Shown piece by piece: positions 26,104 through 34,960 of a stretch of 64,000 nucleotides of DNA. Source of the stretch: SZUA-448 sp045627185 (GTDB lineage: Bacteria; Bacillota; Clostridia; Lachnospirales; Lachnospiraceae); assembly GCA_045627185.1 (NCBI GenBank), contig JAZQNE010000066.1, forward strand, positions 1-64,000. The letters run 5' to 3'. The notes under the pieces are model-generated. The model was not told where the DNA came from. It searched no databases and saw only the letters and a list, made by a program, of their open reading frames with translations. Numbering within the stretch: position 1 is the stretch's first letter; every line of letters begins with the position of its first letter. A program made the position numbers and the translations under genes.

Positions 26104-26408
26104 AATATCTCCTTCCGCGTTTTTTTGCAAAGTATTATCCACAGCAAGTCGGACCGGACTTTTCCATGTCATTTATAACAATATGTTACCCCATACTACG
26201 GTAATTTTCAATCCAAAAAAGCCTGTTAATCAATTCTTAATCAAATTCACGCACCTTCTTAACATGACAAAAAGCAGGACCCGTTAAGCCCTCGGACATC
26301 TTGCGAAACACATAAAAAAAGTATATACTAAAATGCAGTCCGGACTGTGAGCGGAGTCATTCTTTTTTCGTCAGCATCGGGCAATTTCATTAATTTCAGG
26401 AGATTTTT
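26104..26408. other. Divergent intergenic region with palindromes
   Basis: 305 bp without a gene. It holds the transporter promoter, a perfect 12-bp palindrome at 26336-26347, and a related dyad (AAGTC...GACTT, 26145-26160) near the hydrolase gene. Both dyads share a CCGGAC core, so one regulator could control both directions. Nothing else was seen. Confidence 0.5.
26301..26329 (+). promoter_or_regulatory. Promoter of the GPH transporter operon
   Basis: -35 TTGCGA (26301-26306), 17-bp spacer, -10 TATACT (26324-26329). The palindrome CAGTCCGGACTG (26336-26347) begins at the predicted transcription start and is a good operator candidate. Confidence 0.65.
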
Positions 26409-27806
26409 ATGGGGAACACAGCGCAAAAACAGGTCAGCAAAAAGGCGTATATCGCATACTGCCTCTTCTTCCTTGGCCAGAACATTCTTTGGGGTTACGC
26501 AGGCTATATTGAGACCTACATGACCGATATCGGTTTTTCAGCAAGTATTGCAGGCATAATTCTACTCTTTCCAAAAATCTGGGATGCCGTAAACGATGTT
26601 ATTTTCGGCTACCTTATGGACCGTTTCAGTTTTAAGAACGGAGATAAGTTCATTCCATGGATTCGAATCGGAACATGTGCCATCGGCATTACAACAGTTG
26701 CTCTTTTTGCAATTCCGAAGAGCATGACAAACACTACAAAAATTGTCTGGTTCCTGTTGGCATATATCGTTTTTGATGCAGCCTACACCATTCTGGACGC
26801 TCCGGCATTTGCGGTTACAACAGTTATGACATCTGATGTTGACGAGCGTACATCCGTAATAGCCGGCGGCAAGCTCTGGGCCATGGTAGGTGCCGTACTT
26901 GCAACCGTACTTATTCCGGCTTTAAGGCAGCCTCTTGGTGGCTGGTTTACCGCCTGCATCGTTTTTGTAGTTGTTTCCGTTGCTCTGATGGTTCCAATGC
27001 TGTTCCATGTTAAAGAACAACATTATGAATGCACTTCAGGCCCCGAAAATCCTACGTTTAAGGATATTATCAGATACCTGACACACAACAGATTTCTCAT
27101 TATTTCACTGCTCGCGCTTCTCCTTCTGGGTCTTTCAAGCGTCGAACAGAAAATGGTTATCTATATGAGCAGATACTGTTTCGGCGGTGAAAGCATGGGC
27201 ACTCCTCTTTCTGCAGGTGTTGCCGTTTCTGTTATTCTTGTTTCAATACTCGTTCCAAAGCTTTCAAAAAAAATCGATAAGTTCTATATTCTCTGCATCG
27301 GCCTTGCCTTCGCGATTGTTATGGACATTGCTGCATTCTTTATAGGCTATTCAAACTGGGTTGTTGCTCTTGTCATGACAATGCTTAAATGCACAGGCCT
27401 TGGCTTCTGGCAGGTTATCATTTATATGCTGATTGCCGATACGGTCGAATACGGTGCTTACAAATCCGGAACAAAAGCAGCCGGAATGTCCTTCAGTCTT
27501 CAGACTTTCGTTGCAAAGCTCAAAAACGCCGTACTTGGCTCAATAATTCTGTTTTCCATGTCAGCAATCGGCTTTGTTGAGAAAGAGGATGCCGTCCAGC
27601 CCGCCGGTTTTTCAGACAGACTCTGGGGTCTCTTCTGCCTCATTCCCGCTGCCGGCTTTGCAGTTGCACTCATCGTTCTGCTGCTTTTCTACAAGCTTCG
27701 CACCAGGGATGTCAAAATAATGGCCGAATACAATAACGGAGGTCTTTCAATAAATGAAGCCGAAGCTCAGCTTAAAGACAGATACGGTGAAGCGTACAGG
27801 GGCTGA
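26409..27806 (+). CDS. GPH-family (MelB-like) sugar:cation symporter
   Basis: 465 residues, about twelve membrane helices. GPH features: MTDIGFSASIAGIILLFPKIWDAVNDVIFGYLMDR (the conserved loop with PKIWDAVNDV...G..MDR) and PAFAVTTVMTSDVDERTSVI, and Asp residues in helix 2 that bind the coupling cation. The family imports glycosides or glucuronides with Na+ or H+. AGGAG lies upstream of the ATG. The 3' end overlaps the phosphodiester glycosidase gene by 53 bp, implying coupled expression and a shared substrate. Substrate cannot be read from sequence. Confidence 0.85.
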   Translation: MGNTAQKQVSKKAYIAYCLFFLGQNILWGYAGYIETYMTDIGFSASIAGIILLFPKIWDAVNDVIFGYLMDRFSFKNGDKFIPWIRIGTCAIGITTVALFAIPKSMTNTTKIVWFLLAYIVFDAAYTILDAPAFAVTTVMTSDVDERTSVIAGGKLWAMVGAVLATVLIPALRQPLGGWFTACIVFVVVSVALMVPMLFHVKEQHYECTSGPENPTFKDIIRYLTHNRFLIISLLALLLLGLSSVEQKMVIYMSRYCFGGESMGTPLSAGVAVSVILVSILVPKLSKKIDKFYILCIGLAFAIVMDIAAFFIGYSNWVVALVMTMLKCTGLGFWQVIIYMLIADTVEYGAYKSGTKAAGMSFSLQTFVAKLKNAVLGSIILFSMSAIGFVEKEDAVQPAGFSDRLWGLFCLIPAAGFAVALIVLLLFYKLRTRDVKIMAEYNNGGLSINEAEAQLKDRYGEAYRG

Positions 27807-29169
27807 TGGCTCCGTGCTTCCGGATCTGACATCGGTAATCCGCACTTATGAATTCGAAAACGGTGAAATAGAAAGAGTTCAGTCCGTCTCAGGTTTTACC
27901 TGGGACGAACTCTCTTTTATGCGTCCTTCTTTCAATCCTGAAGGTTACAAACGTGTCGTAAATCTTTACACAAACTTCATAGTGCCCTATGCGCCCTACA
28001 TTTTCGGGCGTCTTGTACTGTTCAATATTCCAAAGGATTATATAATTCCGCCGGAAGTCCCAAGTGTCGGGCTTTCCGCAACTGACAAAACGCAGTTTAC
28101 AGCTTATCTTTCAAAGAATATCAGGCTTGACCGAAATGGGAAACCGCATTTTAAAACAGCTGTCGCTGAACAGATTTGGAGGGATCTTTCCGAACAAGGC
28201 TGTCTTTCCGTAGTTTGCGGAAGTCTCCCCTATACAAAGTTTCTTCAGGTCGGCAGGACCATAGGTTTCTTAAGCGAGAATGAAGTCGATGCAACGCTTA
28301 AGGTGAACTCATCGTTCTTTGTTATGGACTGTTTTGATGTTGGGTCCTTTTCGGACCGCATAGGTACCCCTCTCGGGCTTTGCGTAAAAAACGGTGACGT
28401 GCTGAATCCGCCGCTTTTCAGCCGTGAGGCTCTGCTTGTCAAAGCTGACGGAACCGTTGAAATTCGTCCGGTTGAGCTTTCGGAACTGACCTTTTCAATT
28501 AACGGCATAACATACACAGATAATGCTTCTGCCCGGATTTTCGAACGTCCTTCACGCTTTAAGGTGTCCGCAAACGGCTATAAGTGTGCTGCAATCATCG
28601 GGAATTATGTAGATGCCGTTTATACGCACGGCCTTGTTTCCGTTCCGGAGTCAGGCTTTATTCTTAAGCTTCCGAAAGAAGCTGATGTCAATCCCGGTGA
28701 TGAAGTGATTTACGGTGGTTTTGACGATATCCGGTTTGGCGTTTCCGTCGGAAACAGCATTCTTATTAACGCAGTTCCCACAACCGGTTTTAAGGCTAAG
28801 TACTACAATATCCGCAAGCAATTCGGTTTCAGGTCTTTCCCGCCAAGCCTGTATCCGCTTGATTTTGAAGGCGCAAGGGCACCCCGTATTGCAATTGGCG
28901 CAGATGCGCAGAACCGCCCCGTTATCCTCTTTGCCGAGGGTGCGGGAAAGTTCGGCTATGAAAAGGGCAAAGGCAGTATCGGCGCCTCTCTTTCCGAAAT
29001 GATTACCTATTGCCGTGATGCCGGAATGACAAATGCCATCAACCTTGACGGCGGCGGATCGGCCCAGATTCTGCTCGGAAACAGGCGGTCCCTGGAAGTC
29101 TCCGATCGCAACAAATCTGATTTCTCAGAGATTGAGCGTGCTGTCCCCATGGGGCTGTTTGTCAAATAA
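27754..29169 (+). CDS. Phosphodiester glycosidase family protein (NAGPA-like)
   Basis: 471 residues. The C-terminal third carries the family hallmark MTNAINLDGGGSAQI together with RAPRIAIGAD; the family includes the mammalian GlcNAc-1-phosphodiester alpha-N-acetylglucosaminidase and bacterial DUF2233 proteins. The N-terminal 330 residues are not recognised. There is no signal peptide, so it should be cytosolic, unlike most bacterial homologues. It starts inside the transporter gene; the ATG at 27754 follows GGAGG at 11 bp, somewhat long, and GTG codons further on are possible alternatives. Paired with the transporter, hydrolysis of an imported glycosyl phosphodiester is a reasonable inference. 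Confidence 0.8.
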   Translation: MKPKLSLKTDTVKRTGADGSVLPDLTSVIRTYEFENGEIERVQSVSGFTWDELSFMRPSFNPEGYKRVVNLYTNFIVPYAPYIFGRLVLFNIPKDYIIPPEVPSVGLSATDKTQFTAYLSKNIRLDRNGKPHFKTAVAEQIWRDLSEQGCLSVVCGSLPYTKFLQVGRTIGFLSENEVDATLKVNSSFFVMDCFDVGSFSDRIGTPLGLCVKNGDVLNPPLFSREALLVKADGTVEIRPVELSELTFSINGITYTDNASARIFERPSRFKVSANGYKCAAIIGNYVDAVYTHGLVSVPESGFILKLPKEADVNPGDEVIYGGFDDIRFGVSVGNSILINAVPTTGFKAKYYNIRKQFGFRSFPPSLYPLDFEGARAPRIAIGADAQNRPVILFAEGAGKFGYEKGKGSIGASLSEMITYCRDAGMTNAINLDGGGSAQILLGNRRSLEVSDRNKSDFSEIERAVPMGLFVK

Positions 29170-29217
29170 GGGCCACCCCGAAGGGCTTTTGTTCATAGTA
29201 TATTTACAATCTCCCGA

Positions 29218-29246
29218 TTGACATTTTGCAATTTTGCTCGTATACT
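29218..29246 (+). promoter_or_regulatory. Strong promoter of pckA
   Basis: -35 TTGACA (29218-29223), 17-bp spacer, -10 TATACT (29241-29246). The 90-nt leader contains a 7-bp inverted repeat (29257-29263 with 29288-29294) of unknown role. Confidence 0.85.
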
Positions 29247-29340
29247 GATACTCGGTGTTCGTTCGATTGTTATCCCCAACGCATTCCAACGAACAAAGCA
29301 TAATTATATTATGACTTTTATATACCCAGGAGGAAATCTC

Positions 29341-31059
29341 ATGTCTACAAAAGCTATGTACAAGATTAACGAGATTGGCAAGGGCAAAGTTGGCTTCTCT
29401 ACCACCCGTTCAATCATCGAAGGCGCTTTCTATGGCAACAACGTTGTTAAGGTTAATACCCTTAAGGAAGCTTACAATCTGGCAAAGAATTCACCCGGAA
29501 CAATCGTAACCGATATGCCCATTTATCGTGGTGAAGAGTTCGGTCTTGATTCCGACGCAAAGGTTCTTCTTTTTAACGATGGTGCAGTTACCGGTCGTTA
29601 CGCAGCAGCACGCCGCATCAAAGGCGAGCCCGGTGTTGATGAGAAGAAGCTCGACAAAGTTGTTATGGACGCTATCTATAAAACACGTTGGAAAAAGATG
29701 TACCACGCTACCTGCTATGTAGGACTTGATCCCGAATTCATGGCAAAGGCTCATCTTCTTATTCCGGAAGGCGAAGAGAACCTTCTTTACAACTGGATGC
29801 TCAACTTCCAGTACATGTCCGACTGCTACAACAAGATGTACAAGAATTCAACTCCTATCGGCAACGGTAATGAGCCTGATATCTACATCTTCTCAGACCC
29901 CCAGTGGGCACCTGTTGCAGCTCCCGACGTTGATTACAGCTGCTTAAGCGATGATCTTACACTCTGCTACTTCGATACCAACGCTAACTGCGCAGCTATC
30001 CTTGGTATGAAATACTTTGGCGAGCACAAGAAGGGCACACTTACAATGGCTTGGGCACTTGCAAACCGTAACGGTTATGCATCATGCCACGGTGGCCAGA
30101 AGGAATACTCACTTGAAGGCGGCAAGAAGTTCGTTGCTTCCGTATACGGCCTTTCAGGTTCAGGTAAGTCCACACTTACACATGCTAAGCACGGTGGCAA
30201 GTACGACCAGTTTGGCGGTATCAAGGTTCTTCATGATGATGCATTCATTATCAACTCTGACACCTGCGCTTCCATCGCACTTGAGCCTACATACTTTGAT
30301 AAGACAAATGACTATCCTACAGGATGTCCTGACAACCAGTACCTCCTTACCGTTCAGAACTGCTCCGCAACCATGGACGAGGATGGCAAGATTCAGCTTG
30401 TAACAGAAGATATCCGTAACGGTAACGGCCGTGCAATCAAGAGCAAACTCTGGAGCCCTAACCGTGTAGATAAGATTGACAGCCCTGTTAATGCAATCTT
30501 CTGGATTATGAAGGATCCTACACTTCCTCCCGTTGTTAAGCTTAAAGGTTCAGCTCTTGCAGCAGTTATGGGTGCTACCCTTGCTACAAAGACATCATCC
30601 GCTGAGCGTGTTAAGGCCGGCACAGATATGAACGCAATCCGTATCGTTCCTTACGCAAATCCTTTCCGTACATATCCTCTTGCTAACGATTATGAGAAGT
30701 TCTTCAAGCTTGTTGATGAAAAGAGCGTAGCTTGCTACATCGTTAACACCGGTGACTTCATGGGTCACAAGTGCCAGAAGGAAGATACCCTCGGCATCCT
30801 TGAGACAATCGTTGAAGGCAAGGGCAAATTTGAGCAGTGGGGACCTTTCGAAGACATCGAAATCATGAATGACTGGAACGGCAAGACCGGCGACTTCACT
30901 CCTGATATGAACGATGCTGATTACAAGGCTCAGCTCAAGGCTGCTATGCAGACCAGAGTTGACGCTGTTAAGGGCTTTGCTGAGAAGAAGGAAGGTTATG
31001 ACAAGCTTCCTGATGAAGCACTTGCAGCTCTTGAGAAACTTGTTAAGGCTCTTGACTGA
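29341..31059 (+). CDS. pckA: Phosphoenolpyruvate carboxykinase (ATP)
   Basis: 572 residues from the ATG at 29341 with AGGAGG upstream. The P-loop GLSGSGKST is at 270-278, and the metal/oxaloacetate site is seen in KVLHDDAFII and the ATKTSSAERV region. It interconverts oxaloacetate + ATP and PEP + CO2 + ADP. In rumen and gut anaerobes it often runs toward oxaloacetate during succinate-forming fermentation or anaplerosis. It is longer than the usual 530-540 residues. Codon use is strikingly uniform (GCT, CTT, GGC, AAG), a sign of high expression, and it has its own strong promoter and terminator. Confidence 0.95.
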   Translation: MSTKAMYKINEIGKGKVGFSTTRSIIEGAFYGNNVVKVNTLKEAYNLAKNSPGTIVTDMPIYRGEEFGLDSDAKVLLFNDGAVTGRYAAARRIKGEPGVDEKKLDKVVMDAIYKTRWKKMYHATCYVGLDPEFMAKAHLLIPEGEENLLYNWMLNFQYMSDCYNKMYKNSTPIGNGNEPDIYIFSDPQWAPVAAPDVDYSCLSDDLTLCYFDTNANCAAILGMKYFGEHKKGTLTMAWALANRNGYASCHGGQKEYSLEGGKKFVASVYGLSGSGKSTLTHAKHGGKYDQFGGIKVLHDDAFIINSDTCASIALEPTYFDKTNDYPTGCPDNQYLLTVQNCSATMDEDGKIQLVTEDIRNGNGRAIKSKLWSPNRVDKIDSPVNAIFWIMKDPTLPPVVKLKGSALAAVMGATLATKTSSAERVKAGTDMNAIRIVPYANPFRTYPLANDYEKFFKLVDEKSVACYIVNTGDFMGHKCQKEDTLGILETIVEGKGKFEQWGPFEDIEIMNDWNGKTGDFTPDMNDADYKAQLKAAMQTRVDAVKGFAEKKEGYDKLPDEALAALEKLVKALD

Positions 31060-31086
31060 TACAGGAATTAGTCAATTGAAAATACA

Positions 31087-31118
31087 AAAGGCGTCTGAAA
31101 TTATTTTCAGGCGCCTTT
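31087..31118 (+). terminator. Terminator of pckA
   Basis: 14-bp stem (31087-31100 with 31105-31118, one G-U pair), TTAT loop, then ATTTTATT. Confidence 0.9.
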
Positions 31119-31186
31119 ATTTTATTCGCAGCACTTCGCAAATAGCAAAATACGAGAAAATTTTCGCAAAAAACGTAGCGCCCCAT

Positions 31187-31215
31187 TTGCAAAAAGTACA
31201 ATAATGTGATAAAAT
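31187..31215 (+). promoter_or_regulatory. Promoter of the FIST histidine kinase gene
   Basis: -35 TTGCAA (31187-31192), 17-bp spacer, -10 TAAAAT (31210-31215), about 60 bp before the start codon. Confidence 0.65.
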
Positions 31216-31274
31216 ACAGTAAAAAGTATCTTTAAACGGTCAGGATGTAAATGCAAGGCAAAGGAGTGCATGCA

Positions 31275-34200
31275 ATGGTACAACAGCAATATATCTATAA
31301 GAACGAAAATGATTTTATCAATCGGCTTTCATATGTCAAAGAAGAAAGCATCAAGCTTAATGCAAGCTGCATACTTATTCATATTTTTTCGACCAACACC
31401 GACCTTAATGCAATTAACGCTGTTTGTGGCATCTTAGAGGAGCACCTGCCCAATGCCGTGTATATCGGCTGTACAACCAATGCCAACATAATTGACGGTA
31501 GATTTAAGGAAAACGGTATATGTATTATCTTCTCCATTTATACCGATCCCGGGACGCGAGTTGATGTTTTTCAGCAGAATCTCGAAGGCCGTGTTTCGGG
31601 TGAACTTCTGGCTGACATGAAGCAGCTGAAAAAGCTGTATCCGAAAGCAAAGGCTGTCGAACTGCTGGTTTCATCGTACGGTATGATGGAAAGTGACCTG
31701 ACAAAGTCCTTTGAGGAAAACAAGAGTGAAAACCTGCTTGTTTTCGGTGGCGGCGCATATACCGGTGACAGTAATGCCGAATCATTTGTATTTGCCAAGG
31801 GCTGGAAGCCTGATAACAAGGCCCTTATTACCGTATTCTACTCAGGCGATGCACTTTATATGGATGCCCGTCATATCAGCGGCTGGAAGCCTCTGGGCCA
31901 TGAGTTCAAGATTACTTCCGCAGACAAGAATATCCTGAAAACACTGAATGACAAGCCTGCTTTTGATATTTATTCGCAGTATCTTGATATTGAAAACAAC
32001 GAATACTTTGAGTCTAATGCCATTGAGTTTCCTTTTATGTGCCGGACTGAAGATGGCAAAGATATTGTGCGCACTCCTATTTATTCGAATCCCGACGGCT
32101 CCATAGCCATGTTTTCGGAAATCGACACCTTTGACAGTGTACGTCTGTCTTATGGCGACAAGAGCAATATCAGCAACTGTATAACCACAGAAGCCAAAAG
32201 GTTGTGCGAGTTTGCTCCGGATGCAATCATGCTTTTCTCATGTGTTGCAAGACGTGCATTCTGGGCAGATGACATTGACAGAGAGTCCATAATTTTTCAA
32301 AAGGTTGCCCCGACCAACGGTTTCTATACATCAGGCGAAATCATGTCGGAAAACAACAAGATTTATCATCACAATGAAACGCTTCTGATTGTTGCAATCA
32401 GAGAAGGCGAAATTTCGAGCAAAAAGGAAAGACCCGTTATTGAGGAAAACGCCGGTCCTTCCAATATCAATTTTGTCAGCAGATTTGCAAAGTTTATTTC
32501 AACCGCAACAGAAGAGCTGGAAGAAACCAATAAAGACCTTGATGAAATGGTAAAAGCGGTTGATGAAAGCCGCCGTCAGGCAGAAGCCGCCAATAGGGCA
32601 AAGTCTGATTTCCTGGCCAATATGTCTCATGAAATAAGAACTCCCATTAACGCAATTCTTGGTTTCGATACTATGATTCTGCGCGAATCGGGTGACGATG
32701 CAATCATTAAATATGCCAATGATATCATGCGCGCAGGAACAAACCTGCTTGCCATTATTAATGATATTCTTGATCTTTCCAAGATTGAGTCAGGCAAGAT
32801 GAATATTGTTGATGTTGAATATGAATTCAGCAGTCTGGTGCTCGATGTTGTCAATATGATGACCATGAAGGCCGGTGAAAAAGGGCTTAAGGTCGAAGTT
32901 GAAGTAGACAGTGATATCCCTGCCTGGCTGTATGGCGATGACGTCAGAATCCGCCAGATTATCGTGAACCTTATGAACAATGCCGTTAAGTACACCGAGC
33001 ACGGCTCAATTACACTTGTAATTAACGGAACCAGAGACGGCGACTATGAAAATCTCCATATTGCCGTAAAAGATTCCGGTATAGGCATCAAGCCTGAAGA
33101 CATGAGCAAGCTCTTCGAAAAGTTTGCAAGAATCGAAGAACAGCGCAACCACAATGTCGAGGGAACAGGCCTTGGCATGAATATTACAATCTGTCTTCTT
33201 GCAATGATGAATTCAAAACTGCAAGTAGAGAGTACTTATGGCGAAGGCTCCTGCTTCAGCTTTGACATAAAGCAGAAGGTACTCCGCGAACAGCCTGTAG
33301 GCAACATTTCAGAGCGTTCGATTGAGCAAAGGGATGAAACATCATACACATCATCCTTTACGGCGCCTGACGCCAACGTTCTGGTGGTTGATGACAACCA
33401 GATGAACCGTGAAGTTATTATTGCGCTCCTGAAGAAAACAAAGATTCACTTTGACCAGGCCGATGGCGGTCTTTCATGCCTTGAGAAAACCGAAAAGGAA
33501 AAGTACGACCTTATCCTGCTCGACCACATGATGCCCGATCTTGACGGCATTCAGACGCTTCACAAAATACGTGAAAACAAGAACAACTTAAACACAGAGA
33601 CAAAGATTGTCTGCATGACGGCCAATGCCATTACAGGCGCCATGGAGGAATATATCTGGGAGGGGTTTGATGACTATATTTCAAAGCCTGTCAAGCCTGA
33701 AAAGCTTGAGATGATGCTTGCGGAAATGCTTCCTCAGGACAAGGTTCTGACATCTCATGAGCTTGTACCTTCATTAGGCGGCCCGAGCAAACTTTCAAAC
33801 AAGCGCGAGGACAGTTCTGCATCGGATAATGATGCTGATTCTTCAGAAAATGCTGATGAAATCTACGTTCAGGATTTGCCTTCCATCGACGGCATTGATA
33901 TTGAGACAGCACTGAAAAACCTTGTTTATCCCAAGCTTGTGCTTGATACCATGCGGATATTTATGACAGGTGCTGATGGTGAGGCCGAACATGTCATAGA
34001 AAGTCTGAACATCATTAACGATGAAACCGCTTCAAAAGAAGTTCTTGATAAGGCTGTTGCCGATTACCGTGTGAAGGTTCATGCAATGAAGAGCTCCGCT
34101 CTGACAATCGGAGCAATAATGGTGTCCAATCTTGCAAAATTCCTTGAATATTCTGCAAGAGATAACAACCTTGAAAATATCAGAAGTGTAACGCTTCCGT

Positions 34201-34508
34201 TCATTGCTGAGTGGAAAGCATTGACAGAACGTCTGAAAGAAGCACCAATCCTTACGCAAGACCAAAAGCCCAAGGGAGAAGCATCAGCAGTTGATGTCCA
34301 AAAGCTTTCTCAGCTGCTCAATGAACTAAATGCAAAAATTGCAGAAATGGATATTGACATAGCCGATGAACTTATGGAAGAATTAGAAGCAGAGGGTATC
34401 GAAAGTATTGATGCTACTGCTTTCGGAGCACTTAAACAGGCTGTCATGAACATTGACATTGACAAGGTTGATGCACTGACCGGACAGTTTCAGAGCAAAT
34501 TACAATAA
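31275..34508 (+). CDS. Hybrid sensor histidine kinase with N-terminal FIST domains
   Basis: 1077 residues from the ATG at 31275 (AAAGGAG 8 bp upstream). Order: FIST_N (about 20-215), FIST_C (about 220-375), coiled coil (395-440), HisKA with phospho-acceptor H452 (SHEIRTP), HATPase (about 550-665, GTGLGMNI), receiver with D750 (LLDHMMP), a Ser/Asp linker and a HPt-like helical bundle with H936 (VHAMKSSA). No membrane helices, so it is a cytosolic sensor; FIST domains are thought to bind small metabolites such as amino acids. Phosphate could flow H452-D750-H936 and on to the stand-alone receiver 27 bp downstream. A second REC-like end domain is absent. Confidence 0.9.
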   Translation: MVQQQYIYKNENDFINRLSYVKEESIKLNASCILIHIFSTNTDLNAINAVCGILEEHLPNAVYIGCTTNANIIDGRFKENGICIIFSIYTDPGTRVDVFQQNLEGRVSGELLADMKQLKKLYPKAKAVELLVSSYGMMESDLTKSFEENKSENLLVFGGGAYTGDSNAESFVFAKGWKPDNKALITVFYSGDALYMDARHISGWKPLGHEFKITSADKNILKTLNDKPAFDIYSQYLDIENNEYFESNAIEFPFMCRTEDGKDIVRTPIYSNPDGSIAMFSEIDTFDSVRLSYGDKSNISNCITTEAKRLCEFAPDAIMLFSCVARRAFWADDIDRESIIFQKVAPTNGFYTSGEIMSENNKIYHHNETLLIVAIREGEISSKKERPVIEENAGPSNINFVSRFAKFISTATEELEETNKDLDEMVKAVDESRRQAEAANRAKSDFLANMSHEIRTPINAILGFDTMILRESGDDAIIKYANDIMRAGTNLLAIINDILDLSKIESGKMNIVDVEYEFSSLVLDVVNMMTMKAGEKGLKVEVEVDSDIPAWLYGDDVRIRQIIVNLMNNAVKYTEHGSITLVINGTRDGDYENLHIAVKDSGIGIKPEDMSKLFEKFARIEEQRNHNVEGTGLGMNITICLLAMMNSKLQVESTYGEGSCFSFDIKQKVLREQPVGNISERSIEQRDETSYTSSFTAPDANVLVVDDNQMNREVIIALLKKTKIHFDQADGGLSCLEKTEKEKYDLILLDHMMPDLDGIQTLHKIRENKNNLNTETKIVCMTANAITGAMEEYIWEGFDDYISKPVKPEKLEMMLAEMLPQDKVLTSHELVPSLGGPSKLSNKREDSSASDNDADSSENADEIYVQDLPSIDGIDIETALKNLVYPKLVLDTMRIFMTGADGEAEHVIESLNIINDETASKEVLDKAVADYRVKVHAMKSSALTIGAIMVSNLAKFLEYSARDNNLENIRSVTLPFIAEWKALTERLKEAPILTQDQKPKGEASAVDVQKLSQLLNELNAKIAEMDIDIADELMEELEAEGIESIDATAFGALKQAVMNIDIDKVDALTGQFQSKLQ

Positions 34509-34535
34509 AACAGTTTTTAACAGGGGATAAATATT

Positions 34536-34940
34536 ATGGAAGAAAAGAAATATACAGTTTTGGTGATTGACGATAGCGGTCTTGTATTAAGAAGCATGAA
34601 GGAAGTTTTGCAGAATGACTATGAAGTGAAAATAGCCGTTTCGGGAAAGCTGGCCCTAAAGTTAATTCCCGAAATCAAACCGGATGTAATTCTTCTTGAT
34701 TACGAAATGCCGGAAATGAACGGTGCTGAAGTTTTTGACGAAATCAGAAAGCTTCCCGAGGGAAAGGATCTGCCTATCATTTTCCTTACAAGTATGGATG
34801 ATAAATCAACCATTGTTGAACTTATGGAGAAAAAGCCTGCCGGATATCTGCTGAAGCCTGCCAAACAGGCCAGACTTCACGCTGTTCTTCATAAGGCCCT
34901 CGGAATTGAAGAAGAAGAAGAAACCGGAGATGCAAAATAA
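34536..34940 (+). CDS. Single-domain response regulator
   Basis: 134 residues, receiver only: acidic pair D12-D13, phospho-acceptor D55 (LLDYEMP), T85 and K107 (LLKPAK), then a Glu-rich tail. With no output domain it probably relays phosphate or binds a partner, as CheY or Spo0F do. It follows the FIST kinase by 27 bp in the same operon and is the likely acceptor from its HPt domain. The stop codon lies in the loop of the terminator. Confidence 0.9.
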   Translation: MEEKKYTVLVIDDSGLVLRSMKEVLQNDYEVKIAVSGKLALKLIPEIKPDVILLDYEMPEMNGAEVFDEIRKLPEGKDLPIIFLTSMDDKSTIVELMEKKPAGYLLKPAKQARLHAVLHKALGIEEEEETGDAK

Positions 34941-34952
34941 CGCATCTCCGGT
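34921..34952 (+). terminator. Terminator of the FIST kinase operon
   Basis: 12-bp perfect stem (34921-34932 with 34941-34952) with the stop codon in the 8-nt loop, then TTTTGTTT. Confidence 0.9.
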
Positions 34953-34960
34953 TTTTTGTT

